The translations under genes and the position numbers were made by a program. The notes beneath the pieces are model-generated. The model was not told the DNA's origin, searched no databases, and was given only the letters and a program-made list of their open reading frames with translations. A stretch of DNA of 64,000 bases, from positions 744,001-808,000 of the forward strand of contig JAIQDT010000190.1 of the NCBI GenBank assembly GCA_021521415.1, written 5' to 3'. This document shows, in pieces, positions 11,287 to 21,634 of the stretch; positions within the stretch are counted from its first letter, which is position 1, and each line of letters begins with the position of its first letter. Source of the stretch: Bidens hawaiensis. Taxonomy: Eukaryota; Streptophyta; Magnoliopsida; Asterales; Asteraceae.

Positions 11287-12695
11287 CATAACAATAGAAG
11301 TAGTAATACCTTTTAAATCTGCAAGTGTCCATCCAATGTCAGCCTTATATGCTTCCAAAACTTTCAACACAGCCCGCTCTTGATCTTCCTCCAAGTTAGA
11401 AGCAATGATAATCGGAAGGGTTTTATTCTCTCCTAAAAATGCATACTTCAAATGGCTCGGAAGTTCCTTCAATTCAACCTTTGGTGGACACTCCAAAGAT
11501 GGCTTTGTGTCCGAATTAATCTTTGTTGGTAGGCTCTCGAATTGATGTGTCCAAGGCGGTCTTCCCTCTTGCACAGCTAGAGCATCATGTTTTTGCTCTT
11601 CCATCCGAAAAGCACATACATGTACCTGTTCAGAATCATCACATATACAAGCTTCCACACAATCCTCATCATATTCATGAGGAGTACAATGATCCACCAC
11701 ATCTGCCATAAAACATTCTTCACCACTTACAGAATTAGCAACGTTAGTAAAAACATTAAGGCGCATTTTTCGATTACCAAACGCCATGTCAACATACCAA
11801 ACCTACAATCAATGATTACATGGCGGTGTTCAAAATTGGTCGACCCAAGATAACATTTTGTTGTTGACTTGAGTCACCCGATGAATAATCCAACACTAAA
11901 AAGTCAATAGGATAATAAAAATCATCAACTTTCACAATCACATCCCGCACAATCCCACAGGGAAGTTTATGAGACAAATCAGCCAATACAATCGTGGTCT
12001 CAACACGTTTCAAAGGACCAAAGTCGTATTGGTCATATAAACCCCCGGGAGAATGCTCACTCCGGCCCCAAGATCTAACAACGCCATAGGAGGAAGACCT
12101 CCTTTTAAAACCGCATGTACCCGCTCGGTCAAATTCACCCGTTTAGGCACTTTTTGTTGCCTCTTTTGAGTGCATAATTCTTTTAAAAACTTTGCGTGTG
12201 CGGGAACTTGTTTGATTGCCTCAAGTAAAGGTAAATTTACTTTTACCTGTTTAAAAACCTCCCATATTTCCTCCTTTTGAGGACCCCATTTTGAAATTAT
12301 ATTTTTCTTAACTGGGTCAAGCAAAGCCGAAGGAAATGGAACCGCATTTGGTTCAACTTCCTTGTTTTTATCTTTTGAATTTGGGGCTTGACCCGGTGCT
12401 TGTAACGGTTTTTTCAAAAGTGACATGTTTAGTGGGTTTGTTGGTTTCAACTTCATCATCACTTTTATTACCCGTAATATCCTCAACCTCCCCATGAACC
12501 AAACCTAGTGTTAAATCAGATTTATATTCTTTACCACTTCTCAAAACACTAACATGGTTAATAGGAACATTTCGAGACAAGTTATGGGAAGGATTTACCT
12601 TGGTGTCGCTTGGCAATTGACCTTTGTTTTTCTTCAAGTTCGCCATTTCGGTTTCAAGTTGACCCATTTGAGTGGTCAATGATTGAATGGATTTG
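11287..12695 (-). pseudogene. Element 3: gag-pol linker, protease and start of RT
   Basis: Domains on the minus strand are a basic/acidic linker with SIQSLTTQMGQLETEMANLK, an Athila-type block SKWGPQKEEIWEVFKQVKVN, the protease active-site region MALLDLGAGVSILPGVYM and the conserved QQNVILGRPILNTAM. The RT start has KVELKELPSHLKYAFLGEN and YKADIGWTLADLKGI. The last two are hallmarks of the Athila/Tat group, where the RT region opens with a similar GW-IADLKGI block. At least three frame changes are needed (near 12440, 12010 and 11810). The frame ends at 11287, where the LTR of element 2 begins. Confidence 0.82.
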
Positions 12696-13107
12696 TGTTG
12701 GTGCATGATGTCAGTAGTTCAGTGTCGAGTGTCTGTAATCGTGTTAGTTAGATTTGAGTTTTGTATGTAAGTGAAGTTGCTAACAAGTTCGCTTATATGG
12801 GCGAACTTGTTAGACAAGCGAAGTTAGGGACAACTTCGCCTGAACATGCCAGGCGAAGTTGTCGTGTCTATATAAGCAATTTTGTATACGGCTTATTCAT
12901 TAATAGAGAGTTTATTCGTGTATTCGAGTCAGAGAGTTTGTATTCAGTGATCATAGTATCACGTCTTTACGGTTGGAATACAATGTGTGTTTGGTTATCG
13001 TATCGTGTGTTAGCTCGTATTGTTTTCTATACTTGTAACGTCTTACGTAGGGATTCCGCACCTACGTAGAACACGATATCTCGTGAAGATCCGGCTGGGA
13101 ACCTACA
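12696..13107 (+). repeat. Element 4: 5' LTR
   Basis: It starts TGTTGGTGCATG and ends GGGAACCTACA. It contains three GCGAAGTT/AACTTCGC pairs directly upstream of the TATA box. The open frame of 102 codons inside it is also open in the 3' LTR but has no coding features. Confidence 0.95.
12871..12878 (+). promoter_or_regulatory. Element 4: LTR TATA box
   Basis: CTATATAAGC lies just after the palindromic GCGAAGTT cluster at 12810-12862 and about 240 bases before the LTR end, as expected for the U3 promoter. The 3' LTR has the same box at 24753-24760. Confidence 0.6.
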
Positions 13108-13109
13108 AT

Positions 13110-13121
13110 TGGTATCAGAGC
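13110..13121 (+). other. Element 4: primer binding site (tRNA-Met type)
   Basis: TGGTATCAGAGC begins 2 bases after the 5' LTR end and is complementary to the 3' end of initiator tRNA-Met. Confidence 0.9.
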
Positions 13122-13329
13122 ATTTGCTCGATTGTGTGGTTCGGGATTATCACGCGGGTGTAGAAATCGTTCCGTTCGACTATTCGCGGGACGAGTTTTC
13201 TGAGTTTTCGTGCTATACTCACCTCCTACAATCATAAACAACCCATAACACCTTCACAAACCTCGAAAAACCCAGAAATCTAATCTGCAGAAAGTTCGTG
13301 TTCATCAGGCCAAGTTGCCGTCACTGTTA

Positions 13330-13562
13330 GTAGGGTTTCGGCGAAGATATAAGGTTAAGCGAAGTTATCCACAACTTCGCCTACCTCTTCAAGTTCGCTT
13401 ACCTCAAGCGAAGTTACCCACAACTTCGCCTACCTCCCAAGTTCGCTCAACCTAAGCGAAGTTATTCTCAACTTCGCCAATCCGGCGAATTTAAGAAAGT
13501 GAGCGAAGTTACAAATTCACGCGAAGTTAAGTCTTAAGCGAAGTTATTCACAACTTCGCCTA
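13330..13562 (+). repeat. GCGAAGTT/AACTTCGC hairpin array in the element 4 leader
   Basis: About 12 copies of the 8-mer or its complement lie within 230 bases. Many are paired as GCGAAGTTA, 4-6 bases, then AACTTCGC, which can fold into short hairpins. Diverged forms such as AAGTTCGCT occur between them. The array ends 58 bases before the gag start codon, so it would lie in the untranslated leader RNA. Confidence 0.8.
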
Positions 13563-13619
13563 CAGTGCTGTTTGAAAATAAAATTTTTGATTTTCGGATT
13601 TCTTTGAGTTTTGTGAAAG

Positions 13620-16223
13620 ATGTCTTCGATAAACATTACCGAACTGGTAAAGATGGAAGTAGAAGCGGGTTCGGCTACAAAGGCACCTAAGATGCTTAAG
13701 AAAACTGATTATGTAGCGTGGAAAGATCGTTTTGAACAATATGTCAAGTATCAAAATGCCAAGATGTGGGTGTGCATACAAGATGGTTACATTCCACCTA
13801 CTGCTGAGTATGAGGGTCGTGATCAGATCAAGAAATACAAAGAGATGGAAGAAGAAGAGAAGAAAATGTATGAGGCAGAAAGCAAAGCTCATGCAGCAAT
13901 TATAATGGCTCTTCCACAAGAGATACTTCACACCTTCCGAAAGTATAAAACTGCTAGAGAGCTTTGGGAAGCACTTGAGAACCGGTTTGAGGGCAATGTG
14001 GGAATTCGTGCCTCGAAAATTAAACTTCTAAAAACCCAATTCTCGGTCTTCAAGTATCTGAAGAATGAATCACTTGATGATATCATCATTAGATATTATC
14101 ATCTGATGACTGAACTCAGCAACTATTCAATTGTTTACAAAGATGATGAGATAGTTGAAAAGCTTCTTGATGCTCTCCCACCGAAATGGGAGATGTATAC
14201 TGTGTTGATGAGAGAAGACAAAGACTTTGCTGACTATGACCTGGAGACAGCAGTTAACAAGCTAAGAACGTTTGAACTGAACATGGTACGAAAGGAGACA
14301 CCTACCGATCAGGTTCAAGATCCGGGTATGTATGGTGCAAAGGTTAACTCAGGATCAAGTTCGAAAACTGAATCATCTGCTTATTACTCTAAGGGAGAGT
14401 CAGGCGCTAACTCAACACACGAAGGACATGTATCTCTCAACATGAACGGTGATGTATGCTTTGTAGCTGGAGGATCAAATGCTTCTCAACCTCAAGCGAC
14501 CAAGAGTAGTTTTTCCCCAAGTGTGTCAAACAACAACTACTCGAAGATGCTCATGAGTGTTAAATCTGCTGAACAGCAGTTTGCTCTCTATGCATCTTTT
14601 ATTGCTTCGTATGAGAATTACATTCAGGGTAAGATTGTTGATCCTGCAATTTTGGATGAAGACTATGATCAGATCGATGCTGATGATCTGGAGGAGATGG
14701 ATCTGCAGTGGCAGATGGCTATGATTGTCAGAAGAGTTAAGAGGTTCATGAAGAAGACTGGCAGGAAGTTTGTCGGAGAGAGGCCAGGGCTTGATAAGTC
14801 GAAGGTACGCTGTTACAACTGTCAGCAGAATGGCCACTTTGCAAAAGAATGCAAAAATGAACGTGTAGAACGCAGTCAAAACAGATCTACACAGCAGAGT
14901 GGTAGTGGTAATGACTATAGAGCCATGATTTCCAGACAGAACGAGGAGTACAACTGGAATCTGCATGTTGAAGAAGTATTTGAACAGGCCAACTTGGCAA
15001 ACATCGAAACTGCAGATAGTGAGAAGGGAACTGGCGAAAATGAAGCTTACATGGCAGATGTGGCAGACCAGCTCTCTGAGGTAAGTACCGAACTCATTTG
15101 TACTAAGTGTGAACATCTGTCTGAACAACTGACAACTATAACTGATCAGTTTGTTAGTTTGGGTGCGCAATTTAAAACTTTAAAAGAAGATCATCATTTC
15201 ACTAAAGCTAGAGAAAATAGTTACAAAGTAAAAATTAAAGCTAGTGAGAAAGATATTAAAAGTCTTAAAGCAAAGCTTGCTGAAAAAATTCAAGTGATTG
15301 ATCTTAGCTATGAAGTTCTAGAAGAGAAAACCAAACTAATAGCTGAAAGGGAAAAACAGATAGCTGATCACCAGGTTAAAGTGGTGGAACTTAACAGGAA
15401 ACTTGAGCAATTCAGAAATTCCTCCGCTATACTTGATCACCTCGTTAGTGATCAAGGTTCCCAAAAAAGGGGAGGAATTGGTTATCATGAAGTTCCACCA
15501 CCTTTCAATCATAATTACACTTATGACCCTAGTAATCAGAAATCTGTTGATGTTGACTATGGTCAGACAGTTCCAGTTCAAGTTACTATTAAAGAACCAG
15601 AAGTTAGTAAGCCTGTTGCAAGTGTTAAGATTTCTGCTCCGAGTCCAGTCTCATCTAACTCAGACAAGTCCTCTGAGTCGAGTGAGACAAAACAAGAGGA
15701 AGTGTTACCAAAAAGTGGAGAGAAAAATAAAACACCTGAAAAGAAGTCTCCACTAAACCCGTATGTCCCGCCATATGTGAGACAAACGGGCAGTAATACA
15801 GCCTCAACATCTAAGACAACTTTTGATAAGAAAGTTGGACACAGGAGTTGTTTTAGATGTAATCAATTAGGACACCTTGTTGCTGATTGCCCTCTAAAGC
15901 AGAAATTCAGAGGTATGAGGACTTCAAAATCTGGGAAAAGAACTAACGTTAACCAATATAATGGTAAAAATGAAAACCCATCAAATTTCAGAAAATGGAC
16001 TAATCCAGGTTTTCAAAGAAATAGATCTCAGTTTTTCACTGCTAATAACCAAACCTTAAGTAATAATTCTTTTAATTCACGAAGGTTTGGATGGCCTCAT
16101 AGTCAATGCACAAGAAGGTATCCTGTTAAAACTCACAGAAATTATTATGATACTAACTTTGGACAGCCAAGGTACGGAATGTATCGACCCAAGACCAATC
16201 GGTCTTGGGTCCCCAGATTTTAA
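13620..16223 (+). CDS. Element 4: Gag (867 aa)
   Basis: A long intact gag. The N-terminal part (residues 1-230) carries a copia-type gag domain (VAWKDRFEQYVKYQNAKMW, then HTFRKYKTARELWEALENRF). A CCHC zinc knuckle [14 protein letters not shown] lies at residue 398. A Lys/Glu-rich, probably coiled-coil stretch spans roughly 500-600. A second knuckle CFRCNQLGHLVADC lies at residue 744, and the C-terminus is rich in Asn/Arg/Ser. Gag assembles particles around element RNA. The ATG at 13620 is the first in frame after the leader and aligns with the start in element 5. The TAA stop is followed in the same frame by pol, so Gag-Pol would need readthrough or some other mechanism. A long antisense frame at 14526-15170 is a shadow. 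Confidence 0.93.
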   Translation: MSSINITELVKMEVEAGSATKAPKMLKKTDYVAWKDRFEQYVKYQNAKMWVCIQDGYIPPTAEYEGRDQIKKYKEMEEEEKKMYEAESKAHAAIIMALPQEILHTFRKYKTARELWEALENRFEGNVGIRASKIKLLKTQFSVFKYLKNESLDDIIIRYYHLMTELSNYSIVYKDDEIVEKLLDALPPKWEMYTVLMREDKDFADYDLETAVNKLRTFELNMVRKETPTDQVQDPGMYGAKVNSGSSSKTESSAYYSKGESGANSTHEGHVSLNMNGDVCFVAGGSNASQPQATKSSFSPSVSNNNYSKMLMSVKSAEQQFALYASFIASYENYIQGKIVDPAILDEDYDQIDADDLEEMDLQWQMAMIVRRVKRFMKKTGRKFVGERPGLDKSKVRCYNCQQNGHFAKECKNERVERSQNRSTQQSGSGNDYRAMISRQNEEYNWNLHVEEVFEQANLANIETADSEKGTGENEAYMADVADQLSEVSTELICTKCEHLSEQLTTITDQFVSLGAQFKTLKEDHHFTKARENSYKVKIKASEKDIKSLKAKLAEKIQVIDLSYEVLEEKTKLIAEREKQIADHQVKVVELNRKLEQFRNSSAILDHLVSDQGSQKRGGIGYHEVPPPFNHNYTYDPSNQKSVDVDYGQTVPVQVTIKEPEVSKPVASVKISAPSPVSSNSDKSSESSETKQEEVLPKSGEKNKTPEKKSPLNPYVPPYVRQTGSNTASTSKTTFDKKVGHRSCFRCNQLGHLVADCPLKQKFRGMRTSKSGKRTNVNQYNGKNENPSNFRKWTNPGFQRNRSQFFTANNQTLSNNSFNSRRFGWPHSQCTRRYPVKTHRNYYDTNFGQPRYGMYRPKTNRSWVPRF

Positions 16224-19200
16224 TCATTTGCTTTAATCGTACAGGAACAGTTGAACATGGCTGCCAACAATCAATGGGTTGTGGATAGCGGCTGTTCCCG
16301 GCACATGACGGGTAACAAGAAATTGTTACAAGACTTGAAACCTGTTCAAGGAGGAAGAGTGAGTTTCGCAGGAGAGAGCGGTGGAAGGATTACAGGAATA
16401 GGGACGGTGTCGAATGGAAAGATGACTTTGGAAAAAATAAATTTTGTTGAAGAACTGAAGCACAATCTGCTGAGTGTTTCGCAGATTTGTGACAAAGACT
16501 ATACCGTACATTTTACAAAGAATGAAGCGATTGTGTTGTATCCTGGTTTTAAGATACCAGAGGATTGGATTGTTATGAAGGCTCCAAGAGTGAAGAATAC
16601 GTATATCATGGATATGAGGTCGACTGAGATGGCCACAGAAGAATCGTGTCTTCTGTCAAAAGCAACTGAATCGGAGTCCGAGTTGTGGCATAGGAGAATG
16701 GGGCACATTCATCTTCGGAAAATGAACTACCTTGTCAAAAATGGGCTTGTGCTGGATGTTCCCTTGAAGAATTTCAACTTTGAAGACAAATGCTTATCGT
16801 GCAAAAAGGGAAAGCAACACAAGAAATCCCATCACACCAAGAGGGTCAATTCAATTGTCAGTACCCTAGAATTACTTCACATGGATCTCTTCGGTCCCGT
16901 GAATGTAAGAAGTCTAGGAGGAACATCTTACTGCTTGGTGATCACTGATGATTTCTCTCGATATTCCTGGGTATATTTCCTGAAGTCAAAGGATGAAACA
17001 GTGCAGATGGTAAAGAATTTGATTACCAAGGTTGAGAATATCATGGGGAAACGGGTTAAATTCATCAGGAGTGACAATGGAACTGAGTTCAAGAACTATG
17101 AGATGGAGATCTTCTGCTTACAGAAGGGGATAGAACACCAATACAGCGCACCGTATACTCCGCAACAAAATGGAGTGGCTGAGAGGAAGAACAGAACTTT
17201 AATTGAAGGAGCCAGAACCATGCTAGCTGATTCGAAACTTCCCGTGGTGTTCTGGGCTGAAGCTGTTGCAACAGCCTGTTATATCCTTAATAGAGTGTTA
17301 ACTGTTAAAAGATTAAATAAAACCTGTTATTAACTTATGCATGGGAGAAAGCCCAACTTGAGTGGTCTTGAACCATTCGGGTCCCCATGTTCGATATTAA
17401 AGACCAATTCTAAATTTGGTGAAGTAGCCGACGAAGGAATCTTAGTCGGATACGTTGTTGGGACTCCCAACAGACGGGTCTTTAATACATCGAACAGCAA
17501 GGTTGAGGTGGTGTGTAACACTGATATCACAAGTTACAAATCACCAAAACCAAGCTCGGGACCCGTTGGGGTTTTCGACTATGATAGACTCTTTAAATCT
17601 TTTAACATGCCTTATTTGGATTTTGCAGAAGTTGAGGAAAGAATTGCTACAAAGATGATATGCGATGAGGAAGACACTTTGGTGCAACGACCACAGTATG
17701 ATGAATGTCAGCCTTCCTCGTCAAATGCTGTCAATACCCCTGCTGCCTCTACTGAAGAGGAATTCATCAATCCGTTTCACTCTCAACATCAATCACCCAT
17801 TGATGAGCTATCTTCGAACTTGGAAGATAATCTGAATGTCAGTTCGGTTCCGACTACGAGAATTCACAAAGATCATCCTTTGGAGAACGTGATAGGTGAT
17901 CTGTCCGCCGGTGTACAAACAAGAAAAGGCTTGAATGAGCACACCTGTGTTTACTCAAGCATTAAAGAATCAGGCATAATCAACGAGTGCTTGTACACCT
18001 GCTTTATCAGCCAGATTGAACCAAAGAACTATCAAATGGCTCTTAAGGACAGCTCGTGGGTCGAAGCCATGCAAGAAGAGTTAGCTCAGTTTAAGAAAAT
18101 GGAAGTATGGAACTTGGTTGCAAAACCAAGGAATGTGCATGCGATTGGTATAAAATGGGTCTTCAAATGCAAGAGAGATGAGAAAGGGATTGTTATCAGG
18201 AACAAGGCGAGGCTGGTTGTTAAAGGCTTTAATCAGCAAGATGGGATTGATTACAATGAGGTGTTTGCTCCTGTGGCAAGATTGGAAGCCATTCGGCTGT
18301 TTTTGGCATTTGCTGCTCATAAGGAGATGAAGGTCTTTCAGTTAGATGTGAAGAGTGCGTTCCTAAATGGTAAAGTCGATGAGGTTGTGTACGTTGAGCA
18401 ACCTCTGGGTTTTCCTGACCCTGACTTTCCCGATCACGTGTACAAGCTAAGTAAAGCGCTGTATGGACTACATCAGGCACCTCGTGCCTGGTATTCAACC
18501 TTATCAGATTACTTGCTTGAGAATGAGTTTGAAAGAGGTAAAATTGATAGCACATTGTTCTTCAAGAGAAAAGGGAGCGACTTCCTATTGGTGCAAGTCT
18601 ACGTGGACGACATTATCTTTGCTGCATCAAAGGTCGCCATGTGTCAGGAGTTTGAGGCCGTCATGAAGAAGAGATTTGAAATGAGTGCTATGGGTGAACT
18701 AACTTTCTTTTTAGGATTGCAGGTTGATCAGAAGAAAGACGGGATGTTCATTCATCAGACGAAGTATGTCCATGATGTTCTCAAACGCTTCAAGATGGAG
18801 GACAGCACTCCATATGATACTCCAGTCTGCGTCAATCACAAATTGGGTGCTGATTCAGACAACGATGCAGACGTGGACCCAACCCAATATCGGGCAATTA
18901 TAGGTTCTTTAATGTACTTAACTGCTTCTAGGCCTGATATAATGTTTGCTGTTTGTCTTTGTGCACGCTTTCAGGCAAACCCAAAAGAATCTCATTTGAA
19001 GGGTGGGAAGAGGATACTGCGGTATCTCAAAGGCAAGCCAAAGCTGGGGTTGTGGTACTCGAGAGGAGGAGACTTGGAGCTAGTCGCTTACACAGATTCT
19101 GATTATGGAGGGTGCAATCAGAGTCGGAAGTCTACAACGGGTGGATGTCAGTTTCTTGGTGGCAGACTAGTGTCGTGGCAATGCAAGAAGCAGACCTCAG

Positions 19201-19547
19201 TCGCAATTTCAACCTGTGAAGCAGAATACATGGCAGCATCCAACTGCTGCTCCCAGGTTCTTTGGATTCAACAACAGTTGCGCGATTATGGTCTGAATTT
19301 CTCACTTACTCCTATTTGCATTGATAACACTGCTGCTATCTCAGTAACTAACAATCCCCTAAAGCACAGTAAAACTAAACATATTGACATACGTCATCAT
19401 TTTATACGGGATTGTGCTGAGAAGAAACTGATTGAGCTCGAAAAGGTTGACACGTTAGATAATTTCGCTGACTTGTTCACGAAAGCGTTTGACAAAACTA
19501 GATTTCAAAACCTTGTTGAGCTGAATGTGATGATCAATCCCGAGTAA
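16224..19547 (+). pseudogene. Element 4: Pol (protease, integrase, RT, RNase H), one nonsense codon
   Basis: The frame continues from gag. The first Met is at 16257, and the upstream codons are open back to the gag stop. Order: protease WVVDSGCSRHMTG; GAG-pre-integrase zinc finger ELWHRRMGHIHLRKM with CLSCKKGKQH; integrase core with catalytic residues in HMDLFGP, RSDNGTEF and NGVAERKNRT; RT with FQLDVKSAFLNGKVDE, ALYGLHQAPRAWYS and the catalytic VQVYVDDIIFAAS; RNase H with VAYTDSDYGGCNQ, CEAEYMAAS and the terminal DIRHHFIRDC. The only break seen is TAA at 17331-17333, between integrase and its C-terminal GRKPNLSGL block. A single G-to-T change of a Glu codon would explain it. Everything else is open to the stop at 19545-19547. 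Confidence 0.93.
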
Positions 19548-19573
19548 CCATGTCATATGTTTGTGTTTGAATT

Positions 19574-19596
19574 AAAAAAAAAAAAAAAAAAAAAAA
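19574..19596 (+). repeat. A23 tract just after the pol stop of element 4
   Basis: A run of 23 A begins 26 bases after the stop of pol. Element 5 has a comparable T-rich run on the plus strand (about 32281-32308) at the same relative place, so the tract is part of the family and not a chance microsatellite. Confidence 0.8.
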
Positions 19597-19619
19597 CGTC
19601 ACTATCGCTTAGAATTATG

Positions 19620-20720
19620 TCGGTTGCCTCAGTTTGAAGGACATGTCTTCGGATATGTTTGGTCCTCATTTCTACTTGTAGAATATGAGGATAGCCATTA
19701 ACCAGATGACTGAAAGTGACCGGGGCGGTTTATGATGTGTTTTCATTCTTTCGCTGAAAATTAGTCGATCATACTTAGTTAGAAGGACACATACTAGTAT
19801 GTGGTCGGTCCAGCTGATCCATTGGATCTTCGGGATAGCCGTTTTCCTGAAGACTTTGATTTGGTCGGGGCGATTGATGTTAAATTTTTTCTTTTCGGGA
19901 GATGAAATTATTTTTCAAGTCTACTACTTCGTCAGAAGTATCTTTACTATGTTTAACAGAAAATTGATCCAACCCTGGAAAGTGATAGATATACTGATTC
20001 TGTGTGCCTAACTAGTGAAGTTATTAGGCTTAAAAGACTTTAGAACAGTCATTGTATGTCATGGTAGCTTTTTATGGTGCGTAAAAGTAGTAGTGATACT
20101 AACTAAATCTACTCGATTTTATTTGAAAACTCCTTAAGAGTTGTGCATGTCTTCATACATATCTTTCCGAATGATAGGCAGAAAAGCGATTACCCAGTCA
20201 TACACGAGCCCGTGAGTGTTCTGATTCCCGTGAAGATAGCGTGTCAAGACGCTGCAGTGATCCAGATTCGGGACTTGCAGTTATTTTCTACTTGAAATTG
20301 TGTATATATTTGATTAAAAAAAAATGTATTCTGGAGTTCATAATGTTAATGATTATCAATCAAGACCCAAGAAGGTGAACGGGAAGCAGAGTCTAAGATC
20401 GAAGAGTAATTGTTACTTAATCAAACACTACGGGTCGAGGTCAATTCGGGGTGACTTGGGGAAAGCCAAATACGCCTTGAGAATAGATAGGAGGCATCAT
20501 AATCTCTGAGTTGTTGCCCACTTAAGTTTTGAGCTTAATTGAACCTAACTCGTATCACAGAAACGATGAAAACCATTTTAAGTATATTACCTGCTTGCAA
20601 CCTGTTTCTTTAAGTCATAATACAGCTGAACACGGATCAATGTAACAGTCACGTAATTAGTATGATTCCTGTTCGGATCTTTTCTAAAACATGGTGGTCC
20701 CTGTCGAGACTGAAATTTGA
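19620..20720 (+). other. Conserved non-coding module after pol (element 4 copy)
   Basis: No long frame is present. Several blocks are shared with the same region of elements 5 and 7: TTTGGTCCTCATTTCTACTT with AGGATAGCCATTAACC (19650-19720), AGGCAGAAAAGCGATTACCC (20176-20210), GGGGAAAGCCAAATACGCC (20440-20504) and GATCTTTTCTAAAACATG with GAAATTTGATCCC (20670-20730). The order is the same in all three elements. This looks like a conserved untranslated RNA or DNA signal of the lineage. Confidence 0.75.
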
Positions 20721-20883
20721 TCCCGTGTACTTTAATTTTTCAAATTTTTGTTACTTTTGTAATTGTTTGATTTTATACCTGGTTACTTGGTCTTGATCGT
20801 ATCATTTAACGCTTTAAAGGATGTTTTAAAACTTAATTGCAAATTGTTCAAATTATAGGGGTTTGTTTTGAAAAGTTTAATAT

Positions 20884-21615
20884 ACCGGCGAACTTATTCT
20901 TAACTTCGCCTGCAATAGGCGAAGTTATCCATAACTTCGCCTGTAAAATTTTGACCCTATATAAAGAAGTTTTAAAGGTCAGACTGTTCATTATTTTTCA
21001 ATCCAGCGAACTTATTCTCTCCGTAACCCTAAGCGAAGTTCTCAATCGAATCTTCTGTGTTTATTCTTTCTCTGTTCAAAGTCGATTAAAGGTGTGTAGG
21101 GTTTATAGTATCGTATAATCAATGTCTTTCGAGGTTAATCATCGGTCGTTCGACTCGATTCTCGACCACGTTCCTTCGAACCTTAAACACCCGATTTCAA
21201 ACTTGTTATTACGTGATAGTAAACTACTTGAACGTCTAAAACTTCATAAAATCATGTGTTACGGAGTCCTCGATCTCCAAAATCATCATCTACACGTCGT
21301 TTCATTAACCTATCTGTTGCCGATTCGAATTCGGCGAAGTTACAGTTTAGGCGAAGTTATCCGTAACTTCGCCTGAGGTTTAACTTCGCCTGATTATAGA
21401 TTTTGAAACAATTTATGAGGCGATGTTGTAATTAGGCGAAGTTATCATTAACTTCGCCTGGACCATTTTACTTAACTGTTATCAGACGAAGTTCAAGTTG
21501 AAGCGAAGTTGTTTCCCAACTTCGCCCCACCTTTAACTTCGCCTATACAGAATTGATAACAACTTCGCTCATGGTAACAGGCGAACTTGTGATTCGCTTT
21601 GACGTTTATCTAACT
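20884..21615 (+). repeat. GCGAAGTT/AACTTCGC hairpin arrays upstream of ORF3
   Basis: Repeated 8-mers occur in hairpin pairs, for example at 20915-20942 (AGGCGAAGTTATCC, then ATAACTTCGCCT), 21341-21376 and 21435-21461, with many single copies up to 21600. The array stops just before the start codon at 21635, mirroring the array before gag. The region from 20720 to 20884 shows nothing else. Confidence 0.8.
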
Positions 21616-21634
21616 TAGCCTGTTTGTTGCAGAT

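Noticed and set aside
12761..13069. Open frame of 102 codons in the 5' LTR of element 4 (also at 24645-24953)
   Set aside because: It occurs in both LTR copies only because they are duplicates. It has no protein family features and crosses the TATA box.
14526..15170. Antisense frame of 214 codons inside gag of element 4
   Set aside because: A shadow of the gag frame; composition and hydrophobic runs mirror the sense codons.
20880..21620. CRISPR-like repeats (GCGAAGTT)
   Set aside because: The repeated unit is only 8 bases, spacing is irregular and both orientations occur.
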